A DNA stretch of 64,000 nucleotides from Bacteroidota bacterium (GTDB lineage Bacteria; Bacteroidota; Bacteroidia; Sphingobacteriales; Sphingobacteriaceae). The stretch spans positions 62,001 to 126,000 of the forward strand of contig JAEYZM010000018.1 in assembly GCA_023427985.1 (NCBI GenBank), in the 5' to 3' direction. The stretch's first letter is position 1. The number at the start of each line of letters is the position of its first letter. The position numbers were made by a program, and so were the translations under genes. Below are positions 53,901-62,157 of this stretch, in pieces. Under the pieces are notes generated by a model. That model was given only the letters and a program-made list of their open reading frames with translations, searched no databases and was not told the DNA's origin.

Positions 53901-56802
53901 GGGAACCGATCGCTTGAATTTAACACAATTAAAAGCTGCAATGGTTGGTTTTGAAACAAACAGTATTGAAACAAACCCATTGTTTGTTAGTTCTAATGAC
54001 TTACATACTCTTAATCCTTTGCTAGAAAGTAAAGGACAATATTTTGATTTTATTAATAAGGATTTTGACGGCGAAACTCGTAATCCTATTCAGCCTGATT
54101 TAGGTGCCGATGAATATATTTTAAACGCAAAAGATTTAGCATTAATAGAAATTCAACCGTTAGTATTTAGCACTTCACCAAATAACGTGAAGGTGAAATT
54201 GATGAACCTTGGTAGCACATCATTAAACGGTTCTACAATAAAATTACAGTATACCAGTGATGGAACCACATGGCTTCCTGCCAATGGAGAATCCATTACA
54301 ATAGGTTCAAATGCAAATAATGCTCTCTTAGAATCCTATAGTAATTTTGTCTATACATTTACAACTCCATTTAATGCAGTTATAAATAATAGTTACAACT
54401 TTGGAATTAGAGTAATGCCAAGTGATAGAATCGTAGGTGATCCAGTGACTAAAAACGATTCAATAAATAATATTATTTGCACTGGTTTAAATGCTGGGAT
54501 ATATACAATTGGTGGAAATAATCCGAATTATAATACCATTAACGAAGCAGTAGCTTCATTAGCATGCGGTATAACAGGGCCAGTTACATTCAATATTAGA
54601 CCTGGTACTTATAATGAAAGGTTTACTATCAATTCTCCAAAAAATACTAATAGTACAAATACTATTGTGTTTAAGTCGGAAAATGGCGATCCTAATTCCG
54701 TAATAATTAGTAATAGTGTGCCGGGCACTCCTGCTGCAACTACAAGAAATGTTGTACGATTAAATAGATCACGAAATATTGTTTTTGAAAATTTAACATT
54801 TAATAATTCAAGTAATTCAATCGCTGGAGCCTCTGCAATACAAATTACTTCTCAAGCAAGAGACATTACAATTAGAGGTTGTATTATCATGATGGATACA
54901 AATTCAACTACACCAAATATTTTCGGTATTGTATCCTCGGATTCAACTCAAATCAGTGTCGCTGGTAGATCAGGATCTAATATTAGAATCATAAATAATA
55001 AAATCTATGGCGGTAATGCTGGAATTATTTTAAATGGTGCTTCACAATATATTAGAGAATCGGGAATTGTTATAGATAGTAATTACATTTATAAACCCGC
55101 TTCATTTGGTATTTTCACATTAAACAATGATGTGACATCCATAAGCAATAATAAAATTGCTATGCGTGCTGGAATGAACAACTCCACTGGTTTGACAATG
55201 ATTGTCAATAGAACAGATACTAGAATCGTAAATAATTTAATATTAAATTCTGCTACTCAAGCCGTAAACTTTGATGATCTTATTGGATTAAATGGTGTGT
55301 TGTTCGCTAATAATATGATTGGTGGAAAATATAGAGCAGGATCTAACGGTACTGCAATTAACATGGTTAAGGTCAATACGTTTAAAATGTATTATAATTC
55401 TGTATTTTATAATGGTACCTCTGTTGTAGGTGCGGTATTAAGAATGGATGCTGAGACTCAAGGAGTAAGATTAGTTAATAATAGTTTATATAATGCAGGA
55501 CCAGGTTTCTGTATTTCTGCTGCATCTGAAAACAATTTGGATACATCAGATAACAACAACTTATTTACAAAAGGTACCATCTTCTCAAGAGTAGGAGCTG
55601 TTGATTACTTAAGTTTTGAAGAATACAGAGAAAACACCTTGACAGATGAGAGATCGGTAAATGTCGATCCAGATTATTTCACTGATTCGAATCTTCATTT
55701 AACCAATCAATTTTTAGAGGGAGGTGCAATTCCAATTAATGAGGTAGCTGTCGATTTCGATGGAGAAGCTAGAAATGTAGAGTTCCCAGATATCGGTGCC
55801 GATGAATTCCTAATTCGAGGCGATGTTAAAATTGCAGCTATCCTGAACCCACTTCCAAGTCCAGAAGTTTATCCAGATTCAATTCCTGTAATTATTGCAA
55901 TTGAAAACCCTGGATTAAGTAAAATATCTGGATTAAATGTGAAATATTACATTGACAACATTGAATACACCAACGAGGTAATACCTGTTGTTGAGCCATA
56001 CAGACCATTGTTACCAAGTGATGTGTTAGAATATCAATTTGTGAAATTTATAGTACCTCAAGCAACTGGAAACTATACTTTAAGAGTAGAAGCATTTTTA
56101 CCTGATGACATCGACTTAACTAATAATTCTCAAGAAATAGAATTCTTCTCGTCCATTTCAAGTATTATTGATGGTGGAATCTCTAACATTGTTAGTCCAG
56201 CTGTTTCAAAAATTGAACGACCTACGGATGTAGTGGTAATGATAAAAAACTCAGGTACTGTAACTATTAAAAACTTTAATGTGAATTTTTTCATAACTGG
56301 AGGTACTCCTGAAGAGGCAATACCAGTTACAGAACCATTCTTGGATTCAATTTTACCACAAGAATCAGCTGCCTTTACTTTTGGTACTAAAATCAATTGT
56401 CATCCTACAAACGTTAGAACACTTAGAGTGTACATTAGTGATTTGAATGACGATATCAACGGGTTAAACGATGGTGACGATAAAATATTAACAAACTTTG
56501 CAGGTTGTGGAAACGTTGGTATAGATCAACATGTAAATGAAAATATTATCATGTCTGCTCCTTATCCAAATCCAAGTAATACACAATTTACCTTCGATTT
56601 GAATTTATTAAATTCTGGCGACTTGAAAATTGAATTAATAGATATGCTAGGTAAAACTATCAGAGAGATAAATGCTGTAGAGTTAATGCAAGGTCAACAT
56701 TCATTAAGTATTGATATTGCCGATGTTACTCCAGGTGTTTATTATACTCGTGTGTTATTTAACGATACAATGATGATAGATAAAGTTCAAGTGATTGAAT
56801 AA
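50950..56802 (+). CDS. Giant surface protein with three beta-helix modules and T9SS type A sorting domain
   Basis: 1950 residues. Signal peptide about 1-23 (ending TISYSQ). Three modules of the same design as in the previous protein begin near residues 25, 604 and 1177, with entry motifs GTYTIGGSNANYSTIQKAV, GLYTIG and GIYTIGGNNPNYNTI, the PGTYNE motif, Asn-rich helix turns, a closing DFDGEARNxxxPDIGADEF and CARDB-like linkers; two further CARDB-like domains follow (about 1640-1830). A type A sorting domain ends the protein (about 1862-1950; APYPNPSNTQFTF, IDMLGKTIRE, GVYYTRVLF). It is a paralogue of the 2743-residue protein, differing in module number. It ends in a strong terminator shared with queG. 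Confidence 0.86.
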   Translation: MSRFLKSVSVVLFSLLITTISYSQNKKYFSGTYTIGGSNANYSTIQKAVSDLLGANSEVIGRVIFNIRPGTYNENIVLKPFNGASAKNFVVFKSETGRATDVIIQDDGDNTLYNNQVIRFEGCNFYTLSDLTIINNRDIIASNNFSSVIHFTYNRDTRKPSENNTVTRCILKVDEDYTVFNGNTIAIVASDINNTSLPENCANYNNITNNQIYGGSFGIRLLGKSTAQPSKGNKISGNKFFNCYSGIDIDFNNIPLISGNEINCRVNPNEAQFGIRVRNAAGNFSWHSNIIRSFGTFGFFIYNVNAGAAGYIYNNMIMADNTPSANTGKANYSRGVHVEFSRNLQFYNNSIKYAAQYNGNNAGFVIENSQSLPSFKISLKNNIFQSSGGAASIIIRSTATLDTCNYNNYYMVGGANLAIINGTNRVNLAAVRLATGKDGQSKNVDPLFGTSNVLRLDNEELIGKAFVLPFIQFDFEGHPRDPETSDFGADEVIRSNTDLQTLGLERNFVPKEGLNTLPVVIKNDGLQSLVGQNINISYKINNGAYTSPETFTLTLLGKPYTKQVFNLASQWNIPLPGLYTLTIRVNPAVPNDTWQKNDSVALQICVGLNGLYTIGNPGGGAKNYPSFEAAIAAFGCGIGGPTVFNVYPGTYNAFTLPTVRGTSPDNTLTFRSVTGNPADVIIQNTITAQNTQNHYTVQLDGADYIVFKNLTIQNTASVTGFASGVHITNNSDNILVDSCIIVVPSSSGTTERKFPVVLSDKSKIDSGAYIQGITIRNSKLRNGTVGIQLYGRNTSTRSYGINLINNEIDSAFLFGIRTEFVNISNISSNKINMRSNASIISEGIGIFSSRSDAIINGNKVFNAAFRGLNLTGVEGGTDLIISNNMIGAGFRSTGNGAGIFLNEVNKISLYHNSVNYNANSVENPNNSAAFFLAAGSNVSLFNNIFYCSGNGYAFYVTSQVSLRASNNNCYYTDSDPNSGLFAYWGTDRLNLTQLKAAMVGFETNSIETNPLFVSSNDLHTLNPLLESKGQYFDFINKDFDGETRNPIQPDLGADEYILNAKDLALIEIQPLVFSTSPNNVKVKLMNLGSTSLNGSTIKLQYTSDGTTWLPANGESITIGSNANNALLESYSNFVYTFTTPFNAVINNSYNFGIRVMPSDRIVGDPVTKNDSINNIICTGLNAGIYTIGGNNPNYNTINEAVASLACGITGPVTFNIRPGTYNERFTINSPKNTNSTNTIVFKSENGDPNSVIISNSVPGTPAATTRNVVRLNRSRNIVFENLTFNNSSNSIAGASAIQITSQARDITIRGCIIMMDTNSTTPNIFGIVSSDSTQISVAGRSGSNIRIINNKIYGGNAGIILNGASQYIRESGIVIDSNYIYKPASFGIFTLNNDVTSISNNKIAMRAGMNNSTGLTMIVNRTDTRIVNNLILNSATQAVNFDDLIGLNGVLFANNMIGGKYRAGSNGTAINMVKVNTFKMYYNSVFYNGTSVVGAVLRMDAETQGVRLVNNSLYNAGPGFCISAASENNLDTSDNNNLFTKGTIFSRVGAVDYLSFEEYRENTLTDERSVNVDPDYFTDSNLHLTNQFLEGGAIPINEVAVDFDGEARNVEFPDIGADEFLIRGDVKIAAILNPLPSPEVYPDSIPVIIAIENPGLSKISGLNVKYYIDNIEYTNEVIPVVEPYRPLLPSDVLEYQFVKFIVPQATGNYTLRVEAFLPDDIDLTNNSQEIEFFSSISSIIDGGISNIVSPAVSKIERPTDVVVMIKNSGTVTIKNFNVNFFITGGTPEEAIPVTEPFLDSILPQESAAFTFGTKINCHPTNVRTLRVYISDLNDDINGLNDGDDKILTNFAGCGNVGIDQHVNENIIMSAPYPNPSNTQFTFDLNLLNSGDLKIELIDMLGKTIREINAVELMQGQHSLSIDIADVTPGVYYTRVLFNDTMMIDKVQVIE

Positions 56803-56819
56803 TAATTCGAAATCATTTT

Positions 56820-56857
56820 AAAAGGCAGTAATTATTATAATTACTGCCTTTTTTTAT
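56820..56857. terminator. Bidirectional terminator between the surface cluster and queG
   Basis: A 15-bp stem (56820-56834 with 56838-56852) and a 3-base loop, with a T-run on the plus strand (56849-56855). On the minus strand the stem overlaps the queG 3' end. Confidence 0.9.
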
Positions 56858-57770
56858 TGTAAATTATATTACGTTTCAATCCTTCGAATTTTGTACGCTT
56901 GATAGCAGAATTTTTAAATAGTATTTTGAATTTTTCTTCTGTTAAATCTTCCCAGTCCGACTTATTAAAATTCGCCAATTCATCAGAAATTTCAAACTCT
57001 TTATGTTGATGTGTTAAAGAAAACCTATTCCATGGACAAACATCTTGACAAACATCACAACCGAATATCCAATAGTCAAAACTTTTGTCTAGTTCTGCCG
57101 GAAATTCGTTTTTTAATTCGATAGTGAAATACGAAATACACTTACTTCCATCAACTACATATGGTGCAACAATCGCTTCCGTTGGACATGCATCAATACA
57201 TTTTGTGCAGGTTCCACAATGATCCGTGCCAAATGCACTATCGTAAGCGCACTCAATATCTAACAATATCTCCGCTAAAAAGAAAAAACTTCCAACACTT
57301 TTCGATATTAAATTGCTGTGTTTCCCAATCCATCCTAATCCCGATTCTTTTGCCCAAGCTTTATCCAATACTGGAGCCGAATCAACAAATGCTCTTGCAT
57401 TGATATTCCCAATTTTTGAAGAAATCCTTGCAATCAATTCTTTCAATCGCAACTTAATTACATCGTGGTAATCATCGGCATAAGCATATTTTGAAATTTT
57501 ATACGTGCCTTCTTGTTGCAGCTTTTCAGGAAAATAATTAAAGCTTAAACTGATGACTGTTTTGCAGCCATCAAGAAGCAAACGTGGATCCAATCGCTTG
57601 TCGAAATAATTCTCCATATACTTCATCTCCCCATGCATATCCTGCTTCAGCCAATTCTCCAATCTCGGCGCTTCTTCTTCCAAAAACCGAGCCTTACTAA
57701 TGCCACAAGTCATAAAACCCAATGCCTTAGATTCTTGTTTGATGAAATTAGAAAGTGCTGCTTTATCCAT
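56841..57770 (-). CDS. queG: Epoxyqueuosine reductase QueG
   Basis: 309 residues. The catalytic Asp130 lies in AFVDSAPVLDKAWA. Two [4Fe-4S] clusters are formed by Cys185, Cys188, Cys191, Cys195 and Cys211, Cys238, Cys241, Cys245. The cobalamin-binding SGLGWIGKHSNLI region is at about 143-155. The protein lacks the C-terminal HEAT-like part of the E. coli enzyme (379 residues), the usual state in this phylum. It reduces epoxyqueuosine to queuosine in tRNA, a cobalamin-dependent step. It is transcribed divergently from the PagL-like gene across a 36-base gap. Confidence 0.95.
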   Translation of the reverse strand: MDKAALSNFIKQESKALGFMTCGISKARFLEEEAPRLENWLKQDMHGEMKYMENYFDKRLDPRLLLDGCKTVISLSFNYFPEKLQQEGTYKISKYAYADDYHDVIKLRLKELIARISSKIGNINARAFVDSAPVLDKAWAKESGLGWIGKHSNLISKSVGSFFFLAEILLDIECAYDSAFGTDHCGTCTKCIDACPTEAIVAPYVVDGSKCISYFTIELKNEFPAELDKSFDYWIFGCDVCQDVCPWNRFSLTHQHKEFEISDELANFNKSDWEDLTEEKFKILFKNSAIKRTKFEGLKRNIIYNKKRQ

Positions 57771-57806
57771 TAGTTCAAAAATAATTCAAATTTTGTATAT
57801 TAAGCT

Positions 57807-58880
57807 ATGCGTTCGATTTTCTATGTCTTATTCAGCATGATTTCTTGCATCACAATGGCTCAAGAAAATTGGGGCTATTCGATTTCCTCACACATAGGCA
57901 CTACCATTGCACATACTCAAAAATTGAATGCAATTAAGTCGAACATGCCTTTTGGATTTCAGGCCGATGTGTACCGTCAATCAGATAATCAACGAAATTT
58001 CGACATTTGTAACTGCTATCCTCAATCAGGAATTTCTCTAAGTTATTTTGATTATGGTAATCCTAAAATCGTGGGACAAGGATTGCATTTGACGGTTTAT
58101 CTTGAACCACAATTCAAAGTTTCTAGAAATAATTATTTTATTTTTAGAGCTAGCGCTGGTCTGGCATTCATGAATAATCCTTTCGATTCCATAAATAACC
58201 CCGACAACTTAGCGTACAGTTTACCCATCAGTGGATTTTTATCATTAGGTCCAGGATGGCGTTATTTTATTGGACCTAAGACATCACTCTTTGTTTTAGT
58301 TCCCTTTAATCATGTTTCTAACGGAGGTATAAAAGACCCCAATTTGGGATTGAATTTTCCGAGCGTACACATTGGCATAAGTAAACAAAATTATACGTTG
58401 AATAGAACTTTGAAAAAGGGGAGTGGCGTACAAAATGATTTTAAATACAGATGGTCTGCGATGGCTTTTTATACAAGCAGGACGGTGAAAAATGGGGAGA
58501 AAAAACGGTTCTCGATTTATGGAGTGGAATTGAATTATACTCGAAAAGTTTCTGCTTTATTGAGTTGGAATTCTGGTGTAGAATTTTATAAAGACGATGC
58601 CTTAAAAGAGCGTTACAATCGGGAGCAACAAGTTAACGAAGACAGGTATCGATTGGGCCTTATGTCGGGCATACAATTTGATTTAGGAAAATTGGAATTG
58701 TATCATCGTTTGGGTGTGTATTTGTATGATCCAGGATTATACAATGGCAGAATTTTTCACAGACATGGCTTGCAATATGTGTTGAATCCAAAGTATGCAA
58801 TTGGTTTCGAAATGAAAGCGCATAATGAAGTTGCCAATTTCCTGGATTTTAGAATTCGACGAACAATAGCAATGCCTTAA
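57807..58880 (+). CDS. PagL-like acyloxyacyl hydrolase (lipid A deacylase family), outer membrane
   Basis: 357 residues, a signal peptide (about 1-19) and a beta-barrel pattern of alternating residues. The family motif FNHVSNGGIKDPNLGLN (168-183) supplies His169 and Ser171, equivalent to the PagL catalytic His126 and Ser128 of Pseudomonas. The position of the third residue, Glu140 there, is Asn183 here. PagL removes a 3-O-linked acyl chain from lipid A. This protein is about twice as long as Pseudomonas PagL, with an extra C-terminal part (about 200-357) that also looks strand-rich. A non-enzymatic or altered specificity cannot be excluded. Confidence 0.75.
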   Translation: MRSIFYVLFSMISCITMAQENWGYSISSHIGTTIAHTQKLNAIKSNMPFGFQADVYRQSDNQRNFDICNCYPQSGISLSYFDYGNPKIVGQGLHLTVYLEPQFKVSRNNYFIFRASAGLAFMNNPFDSINNPDNLAYSLPISGFLSLGPGWRYFIGPKTSLFVLVPFNHVSNGGIKDPNLGLNFPSVHIGISKQNYTLNRTLKKGSGVQNDFKYRWSAMAFYTSRTVKNGEKKRFSIYGVELNYTRKVSALLSWNSGVEFYKDDALKERYNREQQVNEDRYRLGLMSGIQFDLGKLELYHRLGVYLYDPGLYNGRIFHRHGLQYVLNPKYAIGFEMKAHNEVANFLDFRIRRTIAMP

Positions 58881-58885
58881 GTTAA

Positions 58886-59914
58886 TTAAAACAAAGTATT
58901 GTTCTTGCGTATGTCGCCAATTTTATCGCGCAAATGTTTATACGCCAATTCGGTGGCTTCTCTACCACGAGGCGTGCGCATCATAAATCCTTCTTGAATT
59001 AAAAAAGGTTCGTATACTTCTTCAATCGTACCTTCGTCTTCACCAACTGCTGTTGCAATGGTTTTCAAACCAACAGGTCCGCCTTTGAATTTTTCTATTA
59101 TGGTGAGTAAAATTTTATTATCCATTTCATCCAATCCATGCTCATCAACATTCAACGCATTCAATGCAAATTGCGCAATGTTTGTGTCGATGGTACCATC
59201 GCCCTTAATCTCTGCAAAATCACGGGTTCTACGCAACAAGGCATTGGCGATACGTGGAGTTCCTCTACTTCTGCGCGCAATTTCATATGCACCTTCATCG
59301 GAAATTGGTGTCTTCAAAATATCGGATGAACGTAGAACAATTGTTGTCAATAATTTTGAATCGTAATATTCCAGTCGAGCATTAATACCAAATCGAGCAC
59401 GTAAGGGTGAAGTTAATAATCCCGAACGTGTTGTTGCTCCAATTAATGTGAAAGGATTCAATCCAATTTGCACACTTCTAGCATTTGGTCCAGCATCGAG
59501 CATGATATCAATTTTATAATCCTCCATCGCCGAGTACAAATACTCTTCCACAACTGGACTCAAGCGGTGTATCTCATCGATAAATAAAATATCACCTTCC
59601 TCCAAATTCGTGAGCAATCCCGCCAAGTCGCCAGGTTTATCTAAAACAGGCCCACTCGTGATTTTAATGCTCACCCCCAATTCATTGGCTATAATATGCG
59701 ACAAAGTAGTTTTCCCCAATCCCGGAGGCCCATGTAATAACACGTGATCCAGCGCTTCCTTCCTACGTTTGGCCGCCTCCACAAATATTTTTAAATTCTC
59801 AATGATCTTATCCTGACCCGTAAAATCATCGAATGCCGATGGTCGCAATACCTTCTCTATATCCTTTTCAGAATTATTCAGGTTCTCTGCATTCGGGTCT
59901 AACAATGGATTCAT
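58886..59914 (-). CDS. ruvB: Holliday junction branch-migration helicase RuvB
   Basis: 342 residues, full length. Walker A GPPGLGKTT (62-70), Walker B ILFIDEIH (108-115), sensor 1 GATTRSG, and the C-terminal winged helix (KGGPVGLKTIATAVGED, ending with MRTPRGREATELAY) are all present. The hexameric motor drives branch migration with RuvA. It starts 31 bases after the GT2 gene on the same strand and is likely in its operon; ruvA and ruvC are not nearby. Confidence 0.97.
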   Translation of the reverse strand: MNPLLDPNAENLNNSEKDIEKVLRPSAFDDFTGQDKIIENLKIFVEAAKRRKEALDHVLLHGPPGLGKTTLSHIIANELGVSIKITSGPVLDKPGDLAGLLTNLEEGDILFIDEIHRLSPVVEEYLYSAMEDYKIDIMLDAGPNARSVQIGLNPFTLIGATTRSGLLTSPLRARFGINARLEYYDSKLLTTIVLRSSDILKTPISDEGAYEIARRSRGTPRIANALLRRTRDFAEIKGDGTIDTNIAQFALNALNVDEHGLDEMDNKILLTIIEKFKGGPVGLKTIATAVGEDEGTIEEVYEPFLIQEGFMMRTPRGREATELAYKHLRDKIGDIRKNNTLF

Positions 59915-59945
59915 TTTGATTTAATTTAGGTCGATGTATGAGCGC

Positions 59946-60686
59946 TTATTTTATTTCTATGCGATTGTATTTTCTGAAAAAACTATTGAACTTCATTTGC
60001 AAAACTCCGAACACTGCTTCGCGCACTATACCCTTTGACATTTTACTTGTTCCTTCGCTTCGATCAGTAAAGATTATAGGAATCTCCACCATCTTAAATC
60101 CGAATTTCCATGCAGTAAATTTCATCTCAATCTGGAAAGCATATCCCACGAATTTTATTTCATCCAATTTAATGGTTTCCAATACAATTCTTCGGTAACA
60201 TTTAAATCCAGCGGTAGCATCGTTCACAGGCATACCGGTGATAAACTGCACGTATTTCGATGCATAGAAGGAAAGTAACACTCTGCTCATAGGCCAGTTC
60301 ACTACATTGATGCCTGAAATATAACGCGATCCAATACAAAGTTCCGCACCATCGACACAAGTCTTTCTCAAGCGGATAAGGTCTTCTGGATTGTGTGAAA
60401 AATCGCAGTCCATTTCGAAAATATAATCGTAATTACGAGCCAATGCCCATTTGAAACCGTGGATATAGGCTGTGCCTAATCCTAATTTGCCGGAACGTTG
60501 TTCCATGAATAATTTCTCTGGAAATTCAGCTTGTAAGCGTTTTACAATTTCTGCTGTACCATCGGGCGAACCATCGTCAATAATTAACAAATGGAAAGGA
60601 TGTTCTAGGGAGAAAACTTTTCGAATCATCTTCTCGATGTTCTCTTTCTCATTATAGGTAGGTATGATTACTAAGCTGTCCGACAT
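59946..60686 (-). CDS. Polyprenol-phosphate mannosyltransferase-like GT2 glycosyltransferase
   Basis: 246 residues from ATG 60686; the frame extends four codons to a GTG. The GT-A fold motifs of the dolichol-phosphate mannose synthase group are clear: VIIPTYNEKENIEKMI (about 6-21), LLIIDDGSPDGTAEIV, MDCDFSHNPEDL (DxD-type metal site), GSRYISG, and FxxRxxGxSKM-like TDRSEGTSKMS near the C-terminus. No C-terminal membrane helices follow, as in the soluble members. The enzyme likely moves mannose from GDP-mannose to a polyprenyl phosphate for glycoprotein or lipid glycan assembly. It is divergent from the GmhB-like gene and precedes ruvB. Confidence 0.88.
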   Translation of the reverse strand: MSDSLVIIPTYNEKENIEKMIRKVFSLEHPFHLLIIDDGSPDGTAEIVKRLQAEFPEKLFMEQRSGKLGLGTAYIHGFKWALARNYDYIFEMDCDFSHNPEDLIRLRKTCVDGAELCIGSRYISGINVVNWPMSRVLLSFYASKYVQFITGMPVNDATAGFKCYRRIVLETIKLDEIKFVGYAFQIEMKFTAWKFGFKMVEIPIIFTDRSEGTSKMSKGIVREAVFGVLQMKFNSFFRKYNRIEIK

Positions 60687-60723
60687 TTTTCTAAACACGA
60701 AGATAAATAATATTTTGAAATCG

Positions 60724-60731
60724 TACTTTTG
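60724..60731 (+). promoter_or_regulatory. -7 box of the GmhB-like gene
   Basis: TACTTTTG ends only three bases before the ATG at 60735, again predicting a leaderless mRNA and arguing for this ATG over the TTG inside the box. Confidence 0.6.
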
Positions 60732-60734
60732 ATT

Positions 60735-61223
60735 ATGAATAAAGCAATTTTTTTGGATCGCGATGGTATTATTAACGTAGAAATTGGCGATTATATCAAA
60801 CGTTTCGAAGATTTTACATTACTTCCACACTTGGGTGAATCTCTAGCTCTCTTAAAATCAAAGGGATATCAATTTGTTGTAATCACCAATCAAGGTGGTT
60901 TGGCAAAGCAATTATACGATGTGAATGAGTTGAATAAGATGCATGATTTTTTAATTCAAGAAATGAAGAAGTTCGATGTAGAATTTCTAGAAATTTATTG
61001 GTGTCCGCATCATCCCGATTATAATGGTAAATGCTTATGTCGTAAACCAGGAAGTCAACTCGTAGAAAAAGCCATTGCGCGATTTAATATAGATCCTTCA
61101 CAAAGTTTTTTTATTGGCGATAAACAACGCGATATTGATGCTGGAAATGCAGTAGGTGTCAAAGGAATACTGGTTGACAGCAATCCCGATTGGAAAAATA
61201 TTCTTATGCAAATTCAATCCTAA
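60735..61223 (+). CDS. HAD-IIIA phosphatase, GmhB-like
   Basis: 162 residues. The HAD nucleophile motif FLDRDG gives Asp8 and Asp10. Motif II is VITNQ, and a zinc-binding loop has Cys90, His92, Cys100 and Cys102 (CPHHPDYNGKCLC). Lys in CRKP and the C-terminal FIGDKQRDIDAG complete the site. This is the signature of D,D-heptose 1,7-bisphosphate phosphatase (GmhB), an LPS-heptose pathway enzyme, and of the closely related HisB N-domain. No other heptose genes are nearby, so GmhB is the more likely but not certain function. The start is fixed by a -7 box that ends three bases upstream. Confidence 0.85.
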   Translation: MNKAIFLDRDGIINVEIGDYIKRFEDFTLLPHLGESLALLKSKGYQFVVITNQGGLAKQLYDVNELNKMHDFLIQEMKKFDVEFLEIYWCPHHPDYNGKCLCRKPGSQLVEKAIARFNIDPSQSFFIGDKQRDIDAGNAVGVKGILVDSNPDWKNILMQIQS

Positions 61224-61247
61224 CTAATTTCTAGCTACTAGTAACGC

Positions 61248-61277
61248 TTGTACTCATATAAAAAATTTCTATATTTG
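61248..61277 (+). promoter_or_regulatory. Promoter of the SRP RNA
   Basis: TTG (61248-61250), 19-base spacer, TATATTTG (61270-61277); the RNA starts about five bases later. Confidence 0.75.
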
Positions 61278-61281
61278 CGGC

Positions 61282-61384
61282 GGGTAAGTCTTATACGACC
61301 AGCTCCCTTTGAACTCCCCCAGGTTCGGAAGGAAGCAAGGGTAGAAGGTTGTAGCGGTGCGATATGAGGTGCTTACCCTTTTTT
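61282..61384 (+). ncRNA. ffs: Signal recognition particle RNA (small bacterial type, 4.5S-like)
   Basis: The universally conserved tip, CAGGTTCGGAAGGAAGCA at about 61319-61336, carries the GGAA tetraloop and the asymmetric loop bound by Ffh. The ends close with GGGTAAG (61282-61288) and CTTACCC (61372-61378), followed by a T-run (61379-61384) that acts as terminator. The length of about 100 bases fits the Alu-less bacterial form. With Ffh it targets nascent membrane proteins. Confidence 0.94.
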
Positions 61385-61411
61385 ACTTCCGAAACTCCAA
61401 AAACAAATCAT

Positions 61412-62068
61412 ATGCAATTTTTTATTGATACAGCTAACCTCGACCAAATCAGAGAGGCTCAGGCTTTAGGTATTTTAGATGGTGTAACGACCAATCCTTC
61501 ATTGATGGCGAAAGAAGGCATCGCAGGTGAAGAAAATGTTATGAAACATTATAAAGCAATTTGCGATATCGTTGAAGATAAGGTTAGTGCAGAAGTTATT
61601 TCTACCGATTATGAAGGAATGATTGCAGAAGGAGAAAAGTTGGCTGCTATTGACCCTAAAATTGTAGTGAAAATTCCTATGATTAAAGATGGAATTAAGG
61701 CATTAAAATATTTTTCAAAGAAAGGTATTCGTACCAATTGTACATTAATTTTTTCTGCTGGACAAGCATTGCTTGCAGCGAAAGCAGGAGCAACGTATGT
61801 GTCGCCATTCGTAGGTAGATTAGACGATATTTCTACCGATGGTATGCAATTAATTGAAGACATTCGATTGATATTCGATAATTATATGTTCGAAACACAA
61901 ATCCTTGCTGCATCTGTACGCCACCCTATGCATATCATTCAGTGTGCTAAAATAGGTGCAGATGTGATGACAGGTCCATTGAGCGCAATTACAGCATTGT
62001 TGAAACACCCATTAACAGATTCTGGGTTGGCTCAGTTTTTAGCAGATCATAAGAAAGCGAATTCGTAG
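61412..62068 (+). CDS. Small transaldolase / fructose-6-phosphate aldolase family
   Basis: 218 residues from ATG 61412; an upstream in-frame start would lie inside the SRP RNA and is rejected. The start MQFFIDTANLDQIREA and GVTTNPSLMAKEG are typical of the TalC/FSA group. The Schiff-base lysine is Lys87 (VVKIPM). Later motifs NCTLIFSAGQALLAAKAGATYVSPFVGRLDD and the C-terminal helix are complete. In most genomes these proteins act as transaldolases in the pentose-phosphate pathway; FSA activity cannot be separated by sequence here. The stop codon TAG is itself part of an octamer repeat array. Confidence 0.93.
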   Translation: MQFFIDTANLDQIREAQALGILDGVTTNPSLMAKEGIAGEENVMKHYKAICDIVEDKVSAEVISTDYEGMIAEGEKLAAIDPKIVVKIPMIKDGIKALKYFSKKGIRTNCTLIFSAGQALLAAKAGATYVSPFVGRLDDISTDGMQLIEDIRLIFDNYMFETQILAASVRHPMHIIQCAKIGADVMTGPLSAITALLKHPLTDSGLAQFLADHKKANS

Positions 62069-62132
62069 GCTCGGATGTTCGGATGTTCGGATGTTCGGAT
62101 GTTCGGATGTTCGTAGGTTCGTATGCTCGTAG
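62061..62132. repeat. Octamer tandem array (9 units) starting in the transaldolase stop codon
   Basis: Nine contiguous 8-base units: ATTCGTAG, GCTCGGAT, four GTTCGGAT, GTTCGTAG, GTTCGTAT and GCTCGTAG. The first unit contains the last codons and the TAG of the transaldolase gene. The sequence family is shared with the array at 30458-30513. Confidence 0.88.
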
Positions 62133-62157
62133 GGTGCTATTCTAACAATATTCTAAA

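Noticed and set aside
61364..61411. Extension of the transaldolase into the SRP RNA
   Set aside because: The conserved protein start is at 61412; the upstream codons are the 3' stem and terminator of the SRP RNA.
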